The position numbers and the translations under genes were made by a program. 64,000 bases of DNA from UBA7957 sp965224675 (GTDB lineage: Bacteria > Pseudomonadota > Gammaproteobacteria > Granulosicoccales > Granulosicoccaceae): contig CBDDAA010000004.1 of NCBI GenBank assembly GCA_965224675.1, positions 1,488,001-1,552,000 on the forward strand. Direction: 5' to 3'. Positions 1-8,448 of the stretch are shown one piece after another. A model generated the notes under the pieces. The model saw only the letters and a program-made list of their open reading frames with translations. It made no database searches and was not told the DNA's origin. The first letter of the stretch is position 1. Each line of letters begins with the position of its first letter.

Positions 1-1
1 T

Positions 2-628
2 GTAAAAAGAGACAAAATCAGCGGGCAGGTATACGAACATGTTGATTCACAGCTGAAAATTTTTGGTAGTCAACTATTCAAGATTCAGTTACTGAAAAAT
101 TCTGCCGGTAACCGGGAGTATGGATACGGATCGCTGCTTATCAATAATTCCTGCTGGTTCCCAAGATTTGAGATAGGAATCTGGAAATATATGGATATTT
201 CACAATTAACTGAAAAAGAAAAGGAACCCATAAAAACTGATAATTCTGAGGGCTATACAGAGCATTACGTCAAGGGATTTGGTGAGGATCTATTTCAGGA
301 CTATCGTGGCAATGTGCGTATTGAAGACGTGGCGAGCCAGATAAATTTTTGGGTGTGGGTGAAAGATGGCGAGATTCGATATCGATCCTATCCCGAAGAG
401 CGATTTATCCCAAGAAAAAAACCGCAAAGACGTACGCAACCGCTGGCTCACTCAATTCTTATTTCATCTGATCAACTGGAAAGAGAATACGGCATTGGAG
501 ACAGAAACACCCAGTTTGTGCCTGATGAAAATTTGAATTCTATTGGCCAAAATGCTTCTGATAGCCGGGATCGGATAATTCAGACACAGCCGGGCCAACC
601 GGCAATGAGATTGTTAACATGGTTTTGA
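2..628 (+). CDS. Partial gene, paralogue of the TIR-like protein downstream (C-terminal half)
   Basis: The frame is open from the first bases of the window to a stop at 628, so the gene begins upstream; a Met at 191 is internal. I recognise no named family. The visible part matches the C-terminal half of the next gene: FPRFEIGIWKYMDIS here against FPRLEIGIIRIIDIS there, VWVKDGEIRY against IWAKDGKVEY, and both proteins end in a short RLLTWF or RTLLTCF tail. The two genes therefore look like a tandem duplication. The next gene starts 40 bases downstream on the same strand, so they are probably co-transcribed. Whether this copy also has a TIR-like N-terminus cannot be seen. Function unknown. Confidence 0.6.
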   Translation, partial: VKRDKISGQVYEHVDSQLKIFGSQLFKIQLLKNSAGNREYGYGSLLINNSCWFPRFEIGIWKYMDISQLTEKEKEPIKTDNSEGYTEHYVKGFGEDLFQDYRGNVRIEDVASQINFWVWVKDGEIRYRSYPEERFIPRKKPQRRTQPLAHSILISSDQLEREYGIGDRNTQFVPDENLNSIGQNASDSRDRIIQTQPGQPAMRLLTWF

Positions 629-668
629 AACGATCTTTTGGCTATTTCAGATATCTTAAAAAAAGGCG

Positions 669-2186
669 ATGACTTTGAAGAAAAAAACGGATAAAGGCTG
701 TGATATTTTGATTGTTTGTGATCGGCAAGAGCAGCGGATTGCTGAGCAGATGAATAAATTTCTGTCTGAAAATCTAAAAAAAGGTATAAACATTCAGACG
801 GATTGTAATTTTAATAGTTGCAGGGTTGCAATTGTGTTGTGTAGTCCGTATTCAATTAACCAGTCTACTGTCCACAGTTTTTGTGGTGCCCTGTATTATG
901 AGAATATGTCCAAAGAAAATACTGCCGAAGACGGCATTGTCTTAATACCTATATGTCACTCAGGATTAACGACGACAGAATTACCGGCATACTTATCGAC
1001 CAATCAGGGAATGACCATTCGCTCTGAAAATTCGTTTGATCAGGAAAAGAGAAAAAAAGGCATCGATTGGTTTGGTAAGTCACTGCTTGAATCGCTATCC
1101 CGGATTGTGGATTTTGGAGGGTGGTCATCAGAAAAAAATAAAAAAATGTACTTTTCAAGTTACTGGGATAACAGTTGGAATGCCGGGAAAGAAAACGGCT
1201 ATCCCAACGGCTGCGATGGACATGAGGAAGAAGATTATAAAACGGTAGTACTCACAAAGCAGTCTAGCGAATCGACTTCTATTATTAAATTGAATATAAC
1301 CGAGCATTCAGTAAAACTCTTGTCCAGTCGCAAGGGAGTTAATGGTAAGAAAGCAGATTTGTCAAAGGAAAAATGGAGGGAATCTATAGTTTCGTTCAGA
1401 GGTTTTTTGCATGATGACAATATTGATGAGGTCAGAGGTGCAATATCGATTGGTATACAGCCCATGCTGTGGGATGGTAAAGAACTGTTTTTGGGGGTTA
1501 GAAAGTGGAAAAACCAATTTTACCATTCCGGGACAGTTGCGCTCAATCATCAGTCGGTGATTGAACAATTATTGCAATCGTCGATAAACACAGATGATAA
1601 GTACGTGGCATCATCGGTGAGCATCGGAGATATTGAGAGTCTGGGCGCTTATAATAATATACAGACTACAGGGTTGCAGAAAGAGGAATGCATCCGCTAT
1701 CTGGAAAAAAGATTGAAATCAATGAACATGAAGCTCTGGCTTGTAGATCCATTAGGGGACAACGTAAAGGAAACAGCAGTGATTACGTTGAATGATTCAG
1801 ATGAATTTCCCAGGCTTGAGATAGGTATTATTCGAATCATCGATATATCCAGAATTGTTGGGACAGACTGGCAGGGTAGCAATGCAGAAAAGAAAAAACC
1901 TTACGCTGTCTCTGATGGATTTGTGATGAATTTTCTGCAAGAAGACTGGATCTGGGCTAAAGATGGCAAGGTTGAGTACTGGTACTTTAAAAAAGCCGAA
2001 AATATTGAGAAAATGATTTACAGCAAAGATATAAGCGGCCCGGTTTTTGTTAACAGGGAAATTATGTACCACAAATACGGCTGTTGCCGCATTACAAGCC
2101 CTTACGTTTCAGATGAAGACCGAGAGGGTGCGATGATTGCAGAACCCTTTACAGTCTCTGCCAGAACATTGCTCACTTGTTTTTAG
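669..2186 (+). CDS. TIR-like domain protein with a C-terminal region shared with its neighbour
   Basis: A 505-residue protein. Residues 10-160 look like a TIR fold: a first strand with DILIVCD, a helix with RIAEQMNKFL, then AIVLCSPYS, and later GIVLIPI and an LPAYL stretch. The glutamate expected before the GA pair, which is catalytic in NAD-cleaving TIR proteins, appears replaced (SFCGALYY), so this domain may not be an enzyme. The region between first helix and third strand is short. Residues about 250-505 form a second region shared with the upstream partial gene. Its start, with IQPMLWDGKELFLGVRK, faintly recalls a Nudix first strand without the catalytic box; that is speculation. A Nudix-like gene follows 42 bases later. 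No signal peptide. A role in defence or nucleotide signalling is inference only. Confidence 0.5.
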   Translation: MTLKKKTDKGCDILIVCDRQEQRIAEQMNKFLSENLKKGINIQTDCNFNSCRVAIVLCSPYSINQSTVHSFCGALYYENMSKENTAEDGIVLIPICHSGLTTTELPAYLSTNQGMTIRSENSFDQEKRKKGIDWFGKSLLESLSRIVDFGGWSSEKNKKMYFSSYWDNSWNAGKENGYPNGCDGHEEEDYKTVVLTKQSSESTSIIKLNITEHSVKLLSSRKGVNGKKADLSKEKWRESIVSFRGFLHDDNIDEVRGAISIGIQPMLWDGKELFLGVRKWKNQFYHSGTVALNHQSVIEQLLQSSINTDDKYVASSVSIGDIESLGAYNNIQTTGLQKEECIRYLEKRLKSMNMKLWLVDPLGDNVKETAVITLNDSDEFPRLEIGIIRIIDISRIVGTDWQGSNAEKKKPYAVSDGFVMNFLQEDWIWAKDGKVEYWYFKKAENIEKMIYSKDISGPVFVNREIMYHKYGCCRITSPYVSDEDREGAMIAEPFTVSARTLLTCF

Positions 2187-2228
2187 CATTGTTTAAAATA
2201 ATTACGTTTCAATATCAGTATCTCTATA

Positions 2229-3086
2229 ATGAAAAACGCAATCAACACACATATCCCCGAAAAATGGGATGACAAGGTATTCTATTTTGCGCAGAAAATA
2301 CGCTTCAACGAGCGTACGGGTTGGGAGATATACATTAACCCAGCGGATTGTCTCGTAGGAATGGAAGCGTATAACACGCATATGCCTGACGTCAGTGGGC
2401 TTCGTAATGAACGGCATAAGCGACGCGAAACTGACAACGGGTTCGAATTGCAGGGTCGTCTACTTTTTTCAGCGGGTGTACTTTTTTTTCTTGATGAAGC
2501 GCTTTTGTTATTGCAACGAGATGCATTGGCTCCGTCGGCACCGTTAAAGTGGACCTCTCCTGCGGGTAGGGCAGACCGAGATCCTTTGCTGACAGCACTC
2601 AAAGAATTTCATGAAGAAGTTATTATTTTCGATCAAAAGTCGGGAAAGCCTGTTTATGTGGATATTACTAATTTACCGTATGGCCCATTGGTTCGCGAAG
2701 TTTATTCGGATAGTCTTGTTAATAAAGGTTACTCATCAGATAAAGCTGACTGGATCCACCTTCAGGCATCTGTCAGCGTTAAAGATTTCACTTGCGTACA
2801 TAACGTAACCGTATTTTTTGGCGATGAGAAAATAGATAGCTCTCAGTCAGGCAGAGCACCTTTTTTTACTTATTTCGACGAGAAGAGATCCACTTTAGAG
2901 TTACTTTTGCCGGTTACTTTGCAGCGTGATAGCGGTTGTGAGGTTGAATTTGCTTTTGTTGATGGCGAGTATGAACGAAAGACAGCTATCTTTTCTTTAG
3001 CTGAATTTGAGAATTTTTCAGATACCGAACTGGTGAGTACGATGATCTTTTTAAAAAAGGAAATCGCTAAAAATAAGGTGAATTGA
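2229..3086 (+). CDS. Nudix-like hydrolase
   Basis: A 285-residue protein with a Nudix-like core at residues 80-135: a strand with GVLFFLDEALLLLQRD, then SPAG, then a helix with KEFHEE (residues 125-130), matching the REUxEE part of the Nudix box. The spacing from the box glycine (G113) is two residues shorter than canonical, the first box glutamate is absent and the final glycine is not conserved, so activity is uncertain. Nudix enzymes hydrolyse nucleoside diphosphates linked to other groups, such as ADP-ribose or NADH. The gene follows the TIR-like gene by 42 bases and overlaps the convergent HAD phosphatase gene by 20 bases. A degenerate copy of its 5' part lies near 8.2 kb. Substrate unknown. 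Confidence 0.55.
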   Translation: MKNAINTHIPEKWDDKVFYFAQKIRFNERTGWEIYINPADCLVGMEAYNTHMPDVSGLRNERHKRRETDNGFELQGRLLFSAGVLFFLDEALLLLQRDALAPSAPLKWTSPAGRADRDPLLTALKEFHEEVIIFDQKSGKPVYVDITNLPYGPLVREVYSDSLVNKGYSSDKADWIHLQASVSVKDFTCVHNVTVFFGDEKIDSSQSGRAPFFTYFDEKRSTLELLLPVTLQRDSGCEVEFAFVDGEYERKTAIFSLAEFENFSDTELVSTMIFLKKEIAKNKVN

Positions 3087-3777
3087 GGAAATCGATCAAG
3101 CCGCTGATATCATTGTAGTCAGAAACAAAATCCACACTGTTTTTTACCCTGTCAGTCGCGTTGTTAGGGGCACCTGATTTTCCAACTCTATGCAGGAATG
3201 GGATATCATTTTCTGCATCACCAAATCCTCTGCAATCATTCAGGTCAAATCCAAGCCTTCGCGCTAACCACTTTGCTGCAGTACCTTTATTAACATTGGC
3301 TGGAACTATATCAATAGCACTGGAGGAATGCGTTAATAAGTAGTCTTCGGGAAGATTAAGGTGCTCTCTGGCGTATTCATATTCTTTGTAAATATCTGCT
3401 TCGATATTATTAAAATGCAAGCGGAAGCTCAGTGAGAATTCTTTTCCTGGTTCTATCGAGGTTTTGCAGTTCTCAAGATTTTTCAATTGAGTTTCAATGT
3501 CGAGTAGTGACGCTTTTTTTATCGAGAAAATATAGCCTCTTTGCAAGGGATCATAAATTGCAGATCCGTTTTCACAGATGTATGGCGTTTTAATACCCAG
3601 TGTTTGTGAAATTGCTTCCAGGTAGGGTTGAGATCGCCCACTTATTAATACAAGTACGATATTTTTTCTGATTGTTAATGCGTGAATTTCAGTAAATGAG
3701 GTAAGGTCAAAGAAGTGCCTGGGCCCTTTTGAGATGCAGCCATCAACATCAATGAAACAAAATATTTGATTGCTCAT
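3067..3777 (-). CDS. HAD-superfamily (Cof/sucrose-phosphatase type) hydrolase
   Basis: A 236-residue HAD phosphatase of the IIB type. The nucleophile motif FIDVDG is at residues 8-13 (Asp10 attacks phosphate, Asp12 is the general acid). A serine motif follows in LVLISGR, a lysine in NKGTAAKWL, and the Mg-binding GFGDAENDIPFL near residue 190. Family members dephosphorylate sugar phosphates, phosphoglycolate or mannosyl-3-phosphoglycerate; which applies here cannot be told. It lies on the opposite strand, tail to tail with the Nudix-like gene, overlapping 20 bases, so it is not in that operon though it may belong to the same accessory block. Start is the ATG at 3777. Confidence 0.8.
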   Translation of the reverse strand: MSNQIFCFIDVDGCISKGPRHFFDLTSFTEIHALTIRKNIVLVLISGRSQPYLEAISQTLGIKTPYICENGSAIYDPLQRGYIFSIKKASLLDIETQLKNLENCKTSIEPGKEFSLSFRLHFNNIEADIYKEYEYAREHLNLPEDYLLTHSSSAIDIVPANVNKGTAAKWLARRLGFDLNDCRGFGDAENDIPFLHRVGKSGAPNNATDRVKNSVDFVSDYNDISGLIDFLNSPYF

Positions 3778-4330
3778 AGTCGATTGGTCTGTGCTGTTAC
3801 CTGTTAATATGATGATTAAGAAAGTAATATTGTAGCTACATTCAATGAGAAAATACTCAATTTCACTTTATCAATACTACGTATCCTGGCTATTCCACAC
3901 TCGTTAGTGAATACATTTTTTGAAATCTTCGGAACTATGTTGATTCTCTCCATCTTTCTTCTGAACTCATATCCTGGTGAGAACATAATTCTATCATACA
4001 TGCTCAGGATTACCTCATCGCCTACTCTTACAGCAACTTGAATGTTCGTACCCAAAGTAATGCATTTACTATTATTTTTTAACTTTACAACTAATAACGT
4101 ACTACTAATACCAATGCCTTCTGCATTACCTTTAATGGGTGATTAAAAAAAGCATTTCAGCGTTTATATTAAATTCACAGAATGACTGATTTGATGTTTT
4201 TTTTCTGCACATCAGCATAATATGCCATAATATAAAAACGACCATTTATACCTGTTTTTCCATATCAATATGGAAAAGAGTAACGACAAATATGAAGTAA
4301 TAATCGTCACCTTATCAGGGGAGAATTATC
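3778..4330. other. AT-rich intergenic stretch between divergent genes
   Basis: About 550 bases lie between the divergently transcribed HAD gene and the tyrosinase-like gene. The sequence is AT-rich and must hold both promoters; I cannot place -35/-10 boxes with confidence. A minus-strand frame of 79 codons (3816-4055) would need a TTG start, has no convincing ribosome site and matches nothing I know. The only clear signal is GGGGAG at 4318-4323, the ribosome site of the gene starting at 4331. Confidence 0.5.
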
Positions 4331-5185
4331 ATGCATTCAGATATACCCACACAAGTGAAAGAATCGTTGGCCAGTCCAGAGATGCGGTGGAAACACCACT
4401 ACTGGCATTTGGTCAAAAACCCCGGTTTTGCAAATAGTCCATCGCCCTTAAGAGATGCGTTAAGAAATGTAGGTTGGCAGGCCCCCCAATTGACGGATGA
4501 GCCTGGAGCGGGTATAGATTTTCTTGATATGCACCGGCAAATGATAGGACGAGTCAACATGATGTTGGTTCAGGCGGCTGACCCTGACTGGCCCGCCGTT
4601 GAGGGTTGGACAGATATTCCTGCCGATAATACTGATCCTGATTGGCCTGTTCCAGATATTCCAGGGTCTTCAACTGACCCCTGGAGCTGGGAACAATTGC
4701 AAAGTGTTGCCGGTATTGGCTCAAGCAGAGATCCACAACGAATCACGCAAATGATGGACTTTGCATCAACGGTACGAGATCCAAATGTTTTGACCATCCC
4801 TGCTGTCAGTATTGATGTATTGGGAAGCGCCATTGAAGGACAAATCCATAATTGGATGCATATGTTTTTTGCGATGACCCCACCAGTTGATACCCGGTCA
4901 ATGGATATCCAGAACGACTGGCTAGGACAACCCTTTTCTAGTCACGTTAATCCCTATTTCTGGAAATTACATGGCTGGATTGATGATTGTATAACTGCCT
5001 GGGAAGATGCCCGTGGTGAAAATGCTGATTTTTCAGGCGCATGGCAGCCTCCTGCAGATGCTCCCCCTCCCGATGCATTAGTGCCCGGTCTGGCTGCCGG
5101 AACAGGTGTAGACATGGGCTTTGAACATACTTTATTTAGAATTAATAAAAATATGGATGATACGCTAAGTCTATTGCAACCTTAG
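4331..5185 (+). CDS. Tyrosinase-like (type-3 copper fold) protein
   Basis: A 284-residue protein without signal peptide. It resembles the core of tyrosinases: FLDMHRQMI (His68) looks like the last CuA histidine helix, IHNWMH (His173, His177) like the first two CuB ligands, and NPYFWKLHGWID (His214) like the conserved DPxFxxHHxxxD segment carrying the third. The other CuA ligands are unclear; His22, His23 and His26 in a WKHHYWH run are candidates, and the usual histidine eight residues before His68 is missing. Tyrosinases oxidise phenols with O2 at a dicopper centre; whether this one does is open. A strong ribosome site (GGGGAG) precedes the ATG. A subtilisin-type protease follows 7 bases after the stop, so the two form an operon. 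Family assignment moderate, function inferred. Confidence 0.5.
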   Translation: MHSDIPTQVKESLASPEMRWKHHYWHLVKNPGFANSPSPLRDALRNVGWQAPQLTDEPGAGIDFLDMHRQMIGRVNMMLVQAADPDWPAVEGWTDIPADNTDPDWPVPDIPGSSTDPWSWEQLQSVAGIGSSRDPQRITQMMDFASTVRDPNVLTIPAVSIDVLGSAIEGQIHNWMHMFFAMTPPVDTRSMDIQNDWLGQPFSSHVNPYFWKLHGWIDDCITAWEDARGENADFSGAWQPPADAPPPDALVPGLAAGTGVDMGFEHTLFRINKNMDDTLSLLQP

Positions 5186-5192
5186 TGACAAT

Positions 5193-6626
5193 ATGAGCAA
5201 GCTGGATTTTCCACCAACTATAAATGGAATTGTTATTCCAAGATCAGTTGCTGGCAATAGCTTTATTGCCACAACTGACAACGCTGGTAAATTTAATTTA
5301 ACCGACATTGAAAGTGACGCGTACAGGCTACCGCATTTAAGGAGATATTTGTTAAAAGCAGGTTTTCGTATACGAGCGGCTTCCAGGTATGCTATTCACG
5401 TCTCCGGACCTTATGAATTGTACAATCAGGTCTTTAAAATGGCGTTGTGCATCCAGCAGCATGCGGTTCAGAAAAAGTTGGGTGAGTACGAGCAAGCTGA
5501 GTTTATCGAAGTGGAAAAACAACACTCAGATGATCAAAGCTGGAGTGCAATTCCCACGGAGGCAAAAATCAGTAAATATGCCGAAGGTGTCGTATTTGAA
5601 CTACCGCATTACTACACCTCAGCAGAACCAAGTGCCCTGGCCCCAGGACGGTCGCATTGGCATTTGCGTATACCCGGTGATTTACAAATTGCCCTGAATG
5701 CAGCCCGTTGCCATCGTCTGGGCGTGACCGGGCGTGATGTTACGGTTGCGATGATAGATTCGGGTTTCTATCGGCATGAGTTTTACAATACAAATGGTTT
5801 TAGAGCGCATTTCTCATCAAAGAGTGATGTTATGGACGAAATCGGTCATGGTACAGGTGAGGCTGCCAATCTATTTTCAGTCGCTCCCGATGTAACGCTT
5901 ATCCCTATCAAAATGGGGCAGGCATCCGCGAGTGCCGCTTTTTCTCAAGCTATAGAAAGTCAGCCAGATATTATCTCTTGCAGTTGGGCATTTAATATAC
6001 CAGATAAGCTGTATGGGCCACAAAGGGTATTAGATGCCCAGATTATTGATGCAGTGTCTCGCGGTATTGTTGTTATCGCGGCTGCGGGGAATGGAGAATT
6101 TGGTTTTCCTGCTCAACACCCTCGGGTTATTTCAGTTGGAGGCGTTTATCGAGGTGATGACGGTTCCCTATCAGCCTCACCTTTTGCCAGCGGCTTTAAA
6201 AGTAAAATATACCCAGATCGTTTGGTCCCCGATGTATCTGGTTTGGTTGGCCTTTCCGAAACAGATCCTTACCTGTATTTACCCGTTCCACCTGGATCAA
6301 AATTTGATCGTGAATTCTCCCCCGCGCTTGATGATGCAGGAACTATAAATGATGGCTGGGCCGCTTTTAGTGGCACTTCCGCTGCTACTCCGCAAATTGC
6401 AGGCGTTTGTGCTTTGATGAAACAGGTTGCACCCATTCTGCGACCACACGAGTTCTTGGATATATTAATGCAATCTGCGATCGATGTTTCAACAGGTAGA
6501 AGTAATCCTAAAACAGGAGGTCACGCAGCAAAAATCGGACATGATCTGGCAACAGGGGCTGGTTTGACAAATGCCTACGATGCTGTACTTGAAGCTGCTT
6601 CTCGTTATGGAAGAGTATTACAATAA
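5193..6626 (+). CDS. Subtilisin-like (S8) serine protease, cytoplasmic
   Basis: A 477-residue protein. The catalytic set of S8 peptidases is complete: Asp189 in AMIDSG, His219 in GHGTGE, the oxyanion Asn300 in AAAGNG and Ser396 in FSGTSAATPQ. Residues 1-165 are an N-terminal region of unknown fold that could act as propeptide or substrate-recognition domain. There is no signal peptide, so it should work in the cytoplasm, which suggests processing of a specific internal substrate rather than degradation outside the cell. It follows the tyrosinase-like gene by 7 bases. I see no obvious precursor peptide next to it. Protease assignment is firm; the partnership with the upstream protein is inference from gene order. 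Confidence 0.9.
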   Translation: MSKLDFPPTINGIVIPRSVAGNSFIATTDNAGKFNLTDIESDAYRLPHLRRYLLKAGFRIRAASRYAIHVSGPYELYNQVFKMALCIQQHAVQKKLGEYEQAEFIEVEKQHSDDQSWSAIPTEAKISKYAEGVVFELPHYYTSAEPSALAPGRSHWHLRIPGDLQIALNAARCHRLGVTGRDVTVAMIDSGFYRHEFYNTNGFRAHFSSKSDVMDEIGHGTGEAANLFSVAPDVTLIPIKMGQASASAAFSQAIESQPDIISCSWAFNIPDKLYGPQRVLDAQIIDAVSRGIVVIAAAGNGEFGFPAQHPRVISVGGVYRGDDGSLSASPFASGFKSKIYPDRLVPDVSGLVGLSETDPYLYLPVPPGSKFDREFSPALDDAGTINDGWAAFSGTSAATPQIAGVCALMKQVAPILRPHEFLDILMQSAIDVSTGRSNPKTGGHAAKIGHDLATGAGLTNAYDAVLEAASRYGRVLQ

Positions 6627-6947
6627 TTAAAAGTAATTTAGTACCACTGGGTCAGGGTAAAATAATACATTTAAGAACAAACAATTAAAAAGACGTATAT
6701 GCACTCCAGAGAGATACCTTTTTTCGAGATCAAATTCAAGTGTTAATTTCAAATTTCCAATCAGCATAGATATTAAATAATGAGTGTTTTGTGTATTTCT
6801 GTCGAGTGCATGTCCTTCGCATGGAAGCTTATACTTACATTGTGGATGTGGCCTCGATCCCGTGTGAAAAGAGTGTGGTACATTGAGTTAAGTCATCAAT
6901 CGTGACATAGTAAGGACATCCGGTAACTATTCAATGGAGGTTTGGAC
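6627..6947. other. Intergenic region, no gene seen
   Basis: About 320 AT-rich bases between the subtilase gene and a small coiled-coil gene. No open frame, clear hairpin or repeat was found. The only usable signal is GGAGG at 6936-6940, the ribosome site of the next gene. Confidence 0.5.
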
Positions 6948-7358
6948 ATGGATATATCGGCTATTCCTAGATCGTTTTGGCATGCACTTAGTCTGTCTTT
7001 ACTCATTGCGACTTGTGGGCTTGTTTACATTGCATATCGGTCCTCTACGGTTTCGATTGAGATTGCCAATGCAAAAATTCAATTGTCGTCTGCAATTGAT
7101 GAAACCAAGGACATAAAATCAGATTTGGAAAAGGAAAATGAAGCATTATTACGCGCTACCACTGAATTGAAAAATAAAATCGCCGTGCTGGAACAATTAG
7201 AAGCGTCAACTACTGTACCTCAGTCGATTTTGGATGAAATCAAGAAATTAAAGTCGAATAGTCTTGACGTGCCGGAGTTAGGCATCCAATCACTTTCAGC
7301 AGAGCGGTTTCGGGAAGTCGATTCAAGAATTGAAGAGGTTCGGGGATATTTAAAATAA
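6948..7358 (+). CDS. Small membrane-anchored coiled-coil protein
   Basis: I set the start at the ATG at 6948 because GGAGG lies 7 bases upstream; earlier ATG and TTG codons overlap or abut that site. The product has 136 residues. Residues 8-30 are one hydrophobic segment (HALSLSLLIATCGLVYIAYR), probably an uncleaved signal anchor. Residues 40-90 are rich in Lys, Glu, Leu and Ala with heptad-like spacing, so a coiled coil in the periplasm is likely. I recognise no family. The end of an IS4 remnant begins 3 bases after the stop codon, so the insertion nearly clipped the gene. Function unknown. Confidence 0.6.
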   Translation: MDISAIPRSFWHALSLSLLIATCGLVYIAYRSSTVSIEIANAKIQLSSAIDETKDIKSDLEKENEALLRATTELKNKIAVLEQLEASTTVPQSILDEIKKLKSNSLDVPELGIQSLSAERFREVDSRIEEVRGYLK

Positions 7359-7361
7359 AGA

Positions 7362-7682
7362 ATCACTGCTGTCCCGTTAACTTTCACAACAAAGCCAGCT
7401 GATTAATATTGATCCGATGATTATGTATCGGCTCACCCCGTAGCAAGGCCATCAGATCTCGTTTTTCGAATAAATTTAGCTGCAATAAGCGCAGCATTTG
7501 CTGCATACTTTTCTTTATTTTTGACTGGAACTTGATAAAAGCCAAAAGCAAGTAAACGCAAAGCGCAATCCAGATTTGCGTCATCACTGCATTTTTACTC
7601 GTAACCGATAAATGATTTGATTTTCAGGTTCTGTTTTATCCACTTGAAGAATAACTCAACCTGCCATCTGGCCTTGTAAATA
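7362..7682 (-). mobile_element. IS4-family insertion sequence remnant (transposase C-terminus and one end)
   Basis: Read on the minus strand this encodes the end of an IS4-family transposase. The segment YKARWQVELFFKWIK carries the Y-x2-R-x3-E-x6-K signature of the family. A one-base insertion near 7603 then shifts the frame, after which an open stretch of 67 codons continues to the stop. The rest of the transposase is missing. The element end, ATCACTGCTGTCCCGTTAAC on the plus strand from 7362, is identical to the end of a second remnant at 24709-24904 in opposite orientation. It is dead as a transposon. Confidence 0.85.
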
Positions 7683-8144
7683 AAAAATAATGAAAAAATA
7701 AAGGAAAAAATAAAGGACAGGCATTATAAATTCAATATAGATCTGTTGACTTCTGGGTATGGCTATTTGGTTCATCCGTGAACTTGTTGTTGTGTTGAGT
7801 AGTTGTGATACTAAAGAAAATCGACTAGATTGTCAAAAAATAGTGCCTGTCCTGATAGTGTGATAGTGAAAAATTGGTGTCTGTCCTGACAGTGGTGATA
7901 GTGTCGTGGCAGTGCCTGTCCTGACAGTGTGTCACTGACAGTGTGTCACTGACAGTGTGTCACTGACAGTGTGACAGTAAATATACAACGGTGGGATAAT
8001 TTCAATTAGTAAAAAACCGAAATTTATTAATGCAAATCGGCGTTATGTAGGGGGTTGTATATTTTCAATCATGGAGTTGTTGTGAACCAGGCCATATTGC
8101 CTAAAAGAGAATGCTGGCGATCGGGATCGTCAGTCCGAAGACGC
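7683..8144. repeat. Repeat-rich stretch with GTGCCTGTCC motifs and a 14-bp tandem array
   Basis: No gene is visible. The motif GTGCCTGTCC or its complement occurs near 7715 (GGACAGGCAT), at 7843, near 7877 in variant form and near 7912. Directly after the last copy, four 14-bp units CTGACAGTGTGTCA (the fourth ends ACA) run without spacer from 7921 to 7976, and looser AGTGTGATAGTG repeats lie just upstream. The same GTGCCTGTCC core recurs near 26.2-26.5 kb and inside a hairpin at 57.9 kb. Such short dispersed palindromic cores resemble REP-type repeats; no transposase of that type is in the window. Confidence 0.75.
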
Positions 8145-8280
8145 TTATTTTATATTTTTCGCAGCAATTACTTTTCAACAAGCATCCGGATTGAGCGATT
8201 AATATCAACCCAGCGTATTGCCTTGTAGGAATAGGGAATAGAGCCTTATCCAGGCGTATGCCTACTATCAGTGAGCTTTG
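8145..8280 (+). pseudogene. Degenerate fragment of a Nudix-like gene copy
   Basis: This stretch aligns with bases about 2277-2405 of the Nudix-like gene. The clearest part reads INPAYCLVGI, then RMPTISEL, against INPADCLVGM, then HMPDVSGL in the intact gene, and the DNA AACCCAGCG-ATTG-CTTGTAGGAAT is nearly the same. A stop codon and a frame change upstream of that block show it is not coding. Similarity fades on both sides; I could not follow it past about 8285. It shows that a second copy of the gene, or of the module that carried it, once stood here. Confidence 0.7.
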
Positions 8281-8448
8281 TATTGCTTGACCTAAGGACA
8301 AGTTATCGGGGTTACCAACAAACAGATCCCTAAGCGTGGCCTGAAATCAATCGATCAACAACTAAACTCATGTATCCTGATATTCAGCTGACAGCGCTAC
8401 TTTATTCTAATACAATTAAGATTAATCAATATTAAGTGAACGATAGTT

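Noticed and set aside
2282..2602. Minus-strand open frame of 106 codons inside the Nudix-like gene
   Set aside because: It is the antisense shadow of the Nudix gene. Its similarity to an antisense frame at 8101-8301 simply reflects the duplicated DNA, and helped reveal the pseudogene.
3816..4055. Minus-strand frame of 79 codons downstream of the HAD gene region
   Set aside because: It needs a TTG start, has no ribosome site and no recognisable family.
7921..7976. Short regular repeats considered as a CRISPR array
   Set aside because: Units are 14 bp with no spacers between them and no cas genes nearby, so this is a simple tandem repeat.
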